DNA from: Clostridiales bacterium
Lineage (GTDB): Bacteria > Bacillota_A > Clostridia > Lachnospirales > Lachnospiraceae
Length of the DNA stretch: 5,967 bases
Assembly (NCBI GenBank): GCA_030154385.1
Contig: JASKJZ010000169.1
Location: 1-5,967 of the forward strand
Reading direction: 5' to 3'
The notes under the pieces were generated by a model. That model did no database searches. It was not told where the DNA came from and was given only the letters and a program-made list of their open reading frames with translations. Below are positions 5,315-5,967 of this stretch, in pieces. Each line of letters begins with the position of its first letter. The first letter of the stretch is position 1. A program made the position numbers and the translations under genes.

Positions 5315-5965
5315 ATGATTACAGACGAACGAATTGCAAAATATATTGAATCCCTGGAGGCAGATTTGCCTCCATTGTTACGAGAAATTGAAATGGATGC
5401 CATTCGGGATGAGGTTCCGATTATTAAGAAGCCAGCGAGAAGCTTGCTTCGTTATATCATTCTTCAAAATCGACCAAAGCAAATTTTGGAGGTAGGAGCT
5501 GCGGTTGGTTTTTCTTCTCTTTATATGAGCGAGTTTATAGACCCCAATAGCCATATCACAACGATTGAAAAAGTGCCGAAACGCATAGAAGAGGCAAAAC
5601 AAAACTTTTTGCGGGCAGGGAAGGAAGAAAAAATCCAATTATTAGAAGGTGATGCGACAGAAATCTTATCTGACTTACGAAGGAGCGGTAATGTCTATGA
5701 TATGATTTTTATGGATGCTGCCAAAGGGCAATACCTTCATTTTATGCCAGATGTGATGGCATTGTTAGCGAAAGGTGGAACTCTAATTTCAGATAATGTA
5801 CTGCAAGATGGTGATATTGTGGAATCTAGATTTGCAGTAACGAGGAGAAATCGAACGATTCATCTTCGAATGAGAGAGTACTTGTATGCGCTGACGCATG
5901 ATGAAACTTTAGATACTATGATTTTGCCAATTGGTGATGGAGTCGCGATTAGCAGGAGACGATAG
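5315..5965 (+). CDS. trmR: O-methyltransferase, tRNA 5-hydroxyuridine methyltransferase TrmR (YrrM)
   Basis: A 216-aa class I SAM-dependent, metal-dependent methyltransferase of the COMT-like family. B. subtilis TrmR (YrrM) methylates 5-hydroxyuridine at tRNA position 34 to 5-methoxyuridine, extending wobble decoding. The SAM-binding motif is ILEVGAAVGFSS (about 57-68), with acidic E85 after the second strand (TTIEKVPKR) and EGDATEIL (111-118). The likely metal ligands are D134 in FMDAAKGQY and D160/N161 in LISDNVL. The C-terminus ILPIGDGVAISRRR is typical. The length is normal. It follows the MltG-like gene by 21 bp, as yrrM follows yrrL in B. subtilis, which supports TrmR over a generic catechol-type enzyme. 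In Bacillus the next genes are U32 peptidase-like TrhP proteins that make the hydroxyuridine substrate; the window ends before that can be seen. Confidence 0.88.
   Translation: MITDERIAKYIESLEADLPPLLREIEMDAIRDEVPIIKKPARSLLRYIILQNRPKQILEVGAAVGFSSLYMSEFIDPNSHITTIEKVPKRIEEAKQNFLRAGKEEKIQLLEGDATEILSDLRRSGNVYDMIFMDAAKGQYLHFMPDVMALLAKGGTLISDNVLQDGDIVESRFAVTRRNRTIHLRMREYLYALTHDETLDTMILPIGDGVAISRRR
5355..5374 (+). repeat. Perfect 8-bp inverted repeat inside trmR
   Basis: TGGAGGCA (5355-5362) and TGCCTCCA (5367-5374) pair perfectly around a four-base loop, about 40 bases into the gene. It covers codons for residues about 14 to 20. There is no T-run after it, so it is not an intrinsic terminator. It is GC-rich compared with the surrounding DNA and encloses an SD-like GGAGG followed by an in-frame TTG at 5366. 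Confidence 0.7.
5954..5958 (+). promoter_or_regulatory. Possible ribosome binding site of the next gene
   Basis: AGGAG lies within the last codons of trmR, nine bases before the window edge. A start codon at the first base outside would have a normal spacing. The downstream gene itself is not visible, so this is a prediction. Confidence 0.35.
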
Positions 5966-5967
5966 AA

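Noticed and set aside
1..5967. Novel defence, mobile or secretion system
   Set aside because: Every gene belongs to a recognisable housekeeping family in a conserved order, and there are no transposases, long repeats, att-like sites or composition breaks.

Overview
This window reads as a chromosomal housekeeping segment of a low-GC Gram-positive bacterium, most likely an anaerobic member of the class Clostridia (the gene order and protein flavour suggest Lachnospiraceae or a close relative; this assignment is inference). The signs are AT-rich DNA, strong AGGAGG-type ribosome binding sites, frequent use of TTG starts, an IreB/UPF0297 protein, RNase J, and the ireB-ruvX-DUF1292 trio typical of Firmicutes. 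All eight genes lie on the + strand with gaps of only about 20 to 90 bp. No insertion sequences, CRISPR arrays, tRNAs, rRNAs or phage genes are visible.

Layout: positions 1-100 are AT-rich leader with no assignable gene. Then come mtaB (101-1489, tRNA t6A37 methylthiotransferase); an 88 bp gap; ireB (1578-1838, substrate of the IreK/PASTA-kinase pathway); ruvX (1859-2284, Holliday-junction resolvase-like/YqgF, TTG start); a small very acidic DUF1292 protein (2320-2583); a Fur-family metalloregulator (2649-3110); RNase J (3173-4846, TTG start); a short membrane-anchored MltG/YceG-like protein without a catalytic domain (4886-5293); and a TrmR/YrrM-type tRNA methyltransferase (5315-5965). The window ends two bases after the trmR stop, with a Shine-Dalgarno-like AGGAG just before the edge, so another gene probably starts immediately outside.

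How it fits together: compared with the Bacillus subtilis order yrzL(ireB)-yrrK(ruvX)-yrzB-yrrL(mltG)-yrrM(trmR), as recalled from general knowledge, the same backbone is present, with a fur-rnj pair between the DUF1292 gene and the mltG position. The functions are tRNA modification (mtaB, trmR), rRNA/DNA maintenance (ruvX), RNA decay (rnj), envelope control (ireB, mltG-like) and metal homeostasis (fur). The close spacing and absence of convincing internal terminators suggest one or two co-transcribed units, perhaps with an internal promoter before rnj.

I found no convincing new biological system. The observations most worth a second look are the MltG-like stub at the mltG locus, a short hairpin touching the RNase J ribosome binding site, a perfect 8-bp hairpin at the start of trmR that covers an internal SD-plus-TTG, and a Fur protein with alanine where Fur/PerR relatives usually carry an acidic metal ligand.
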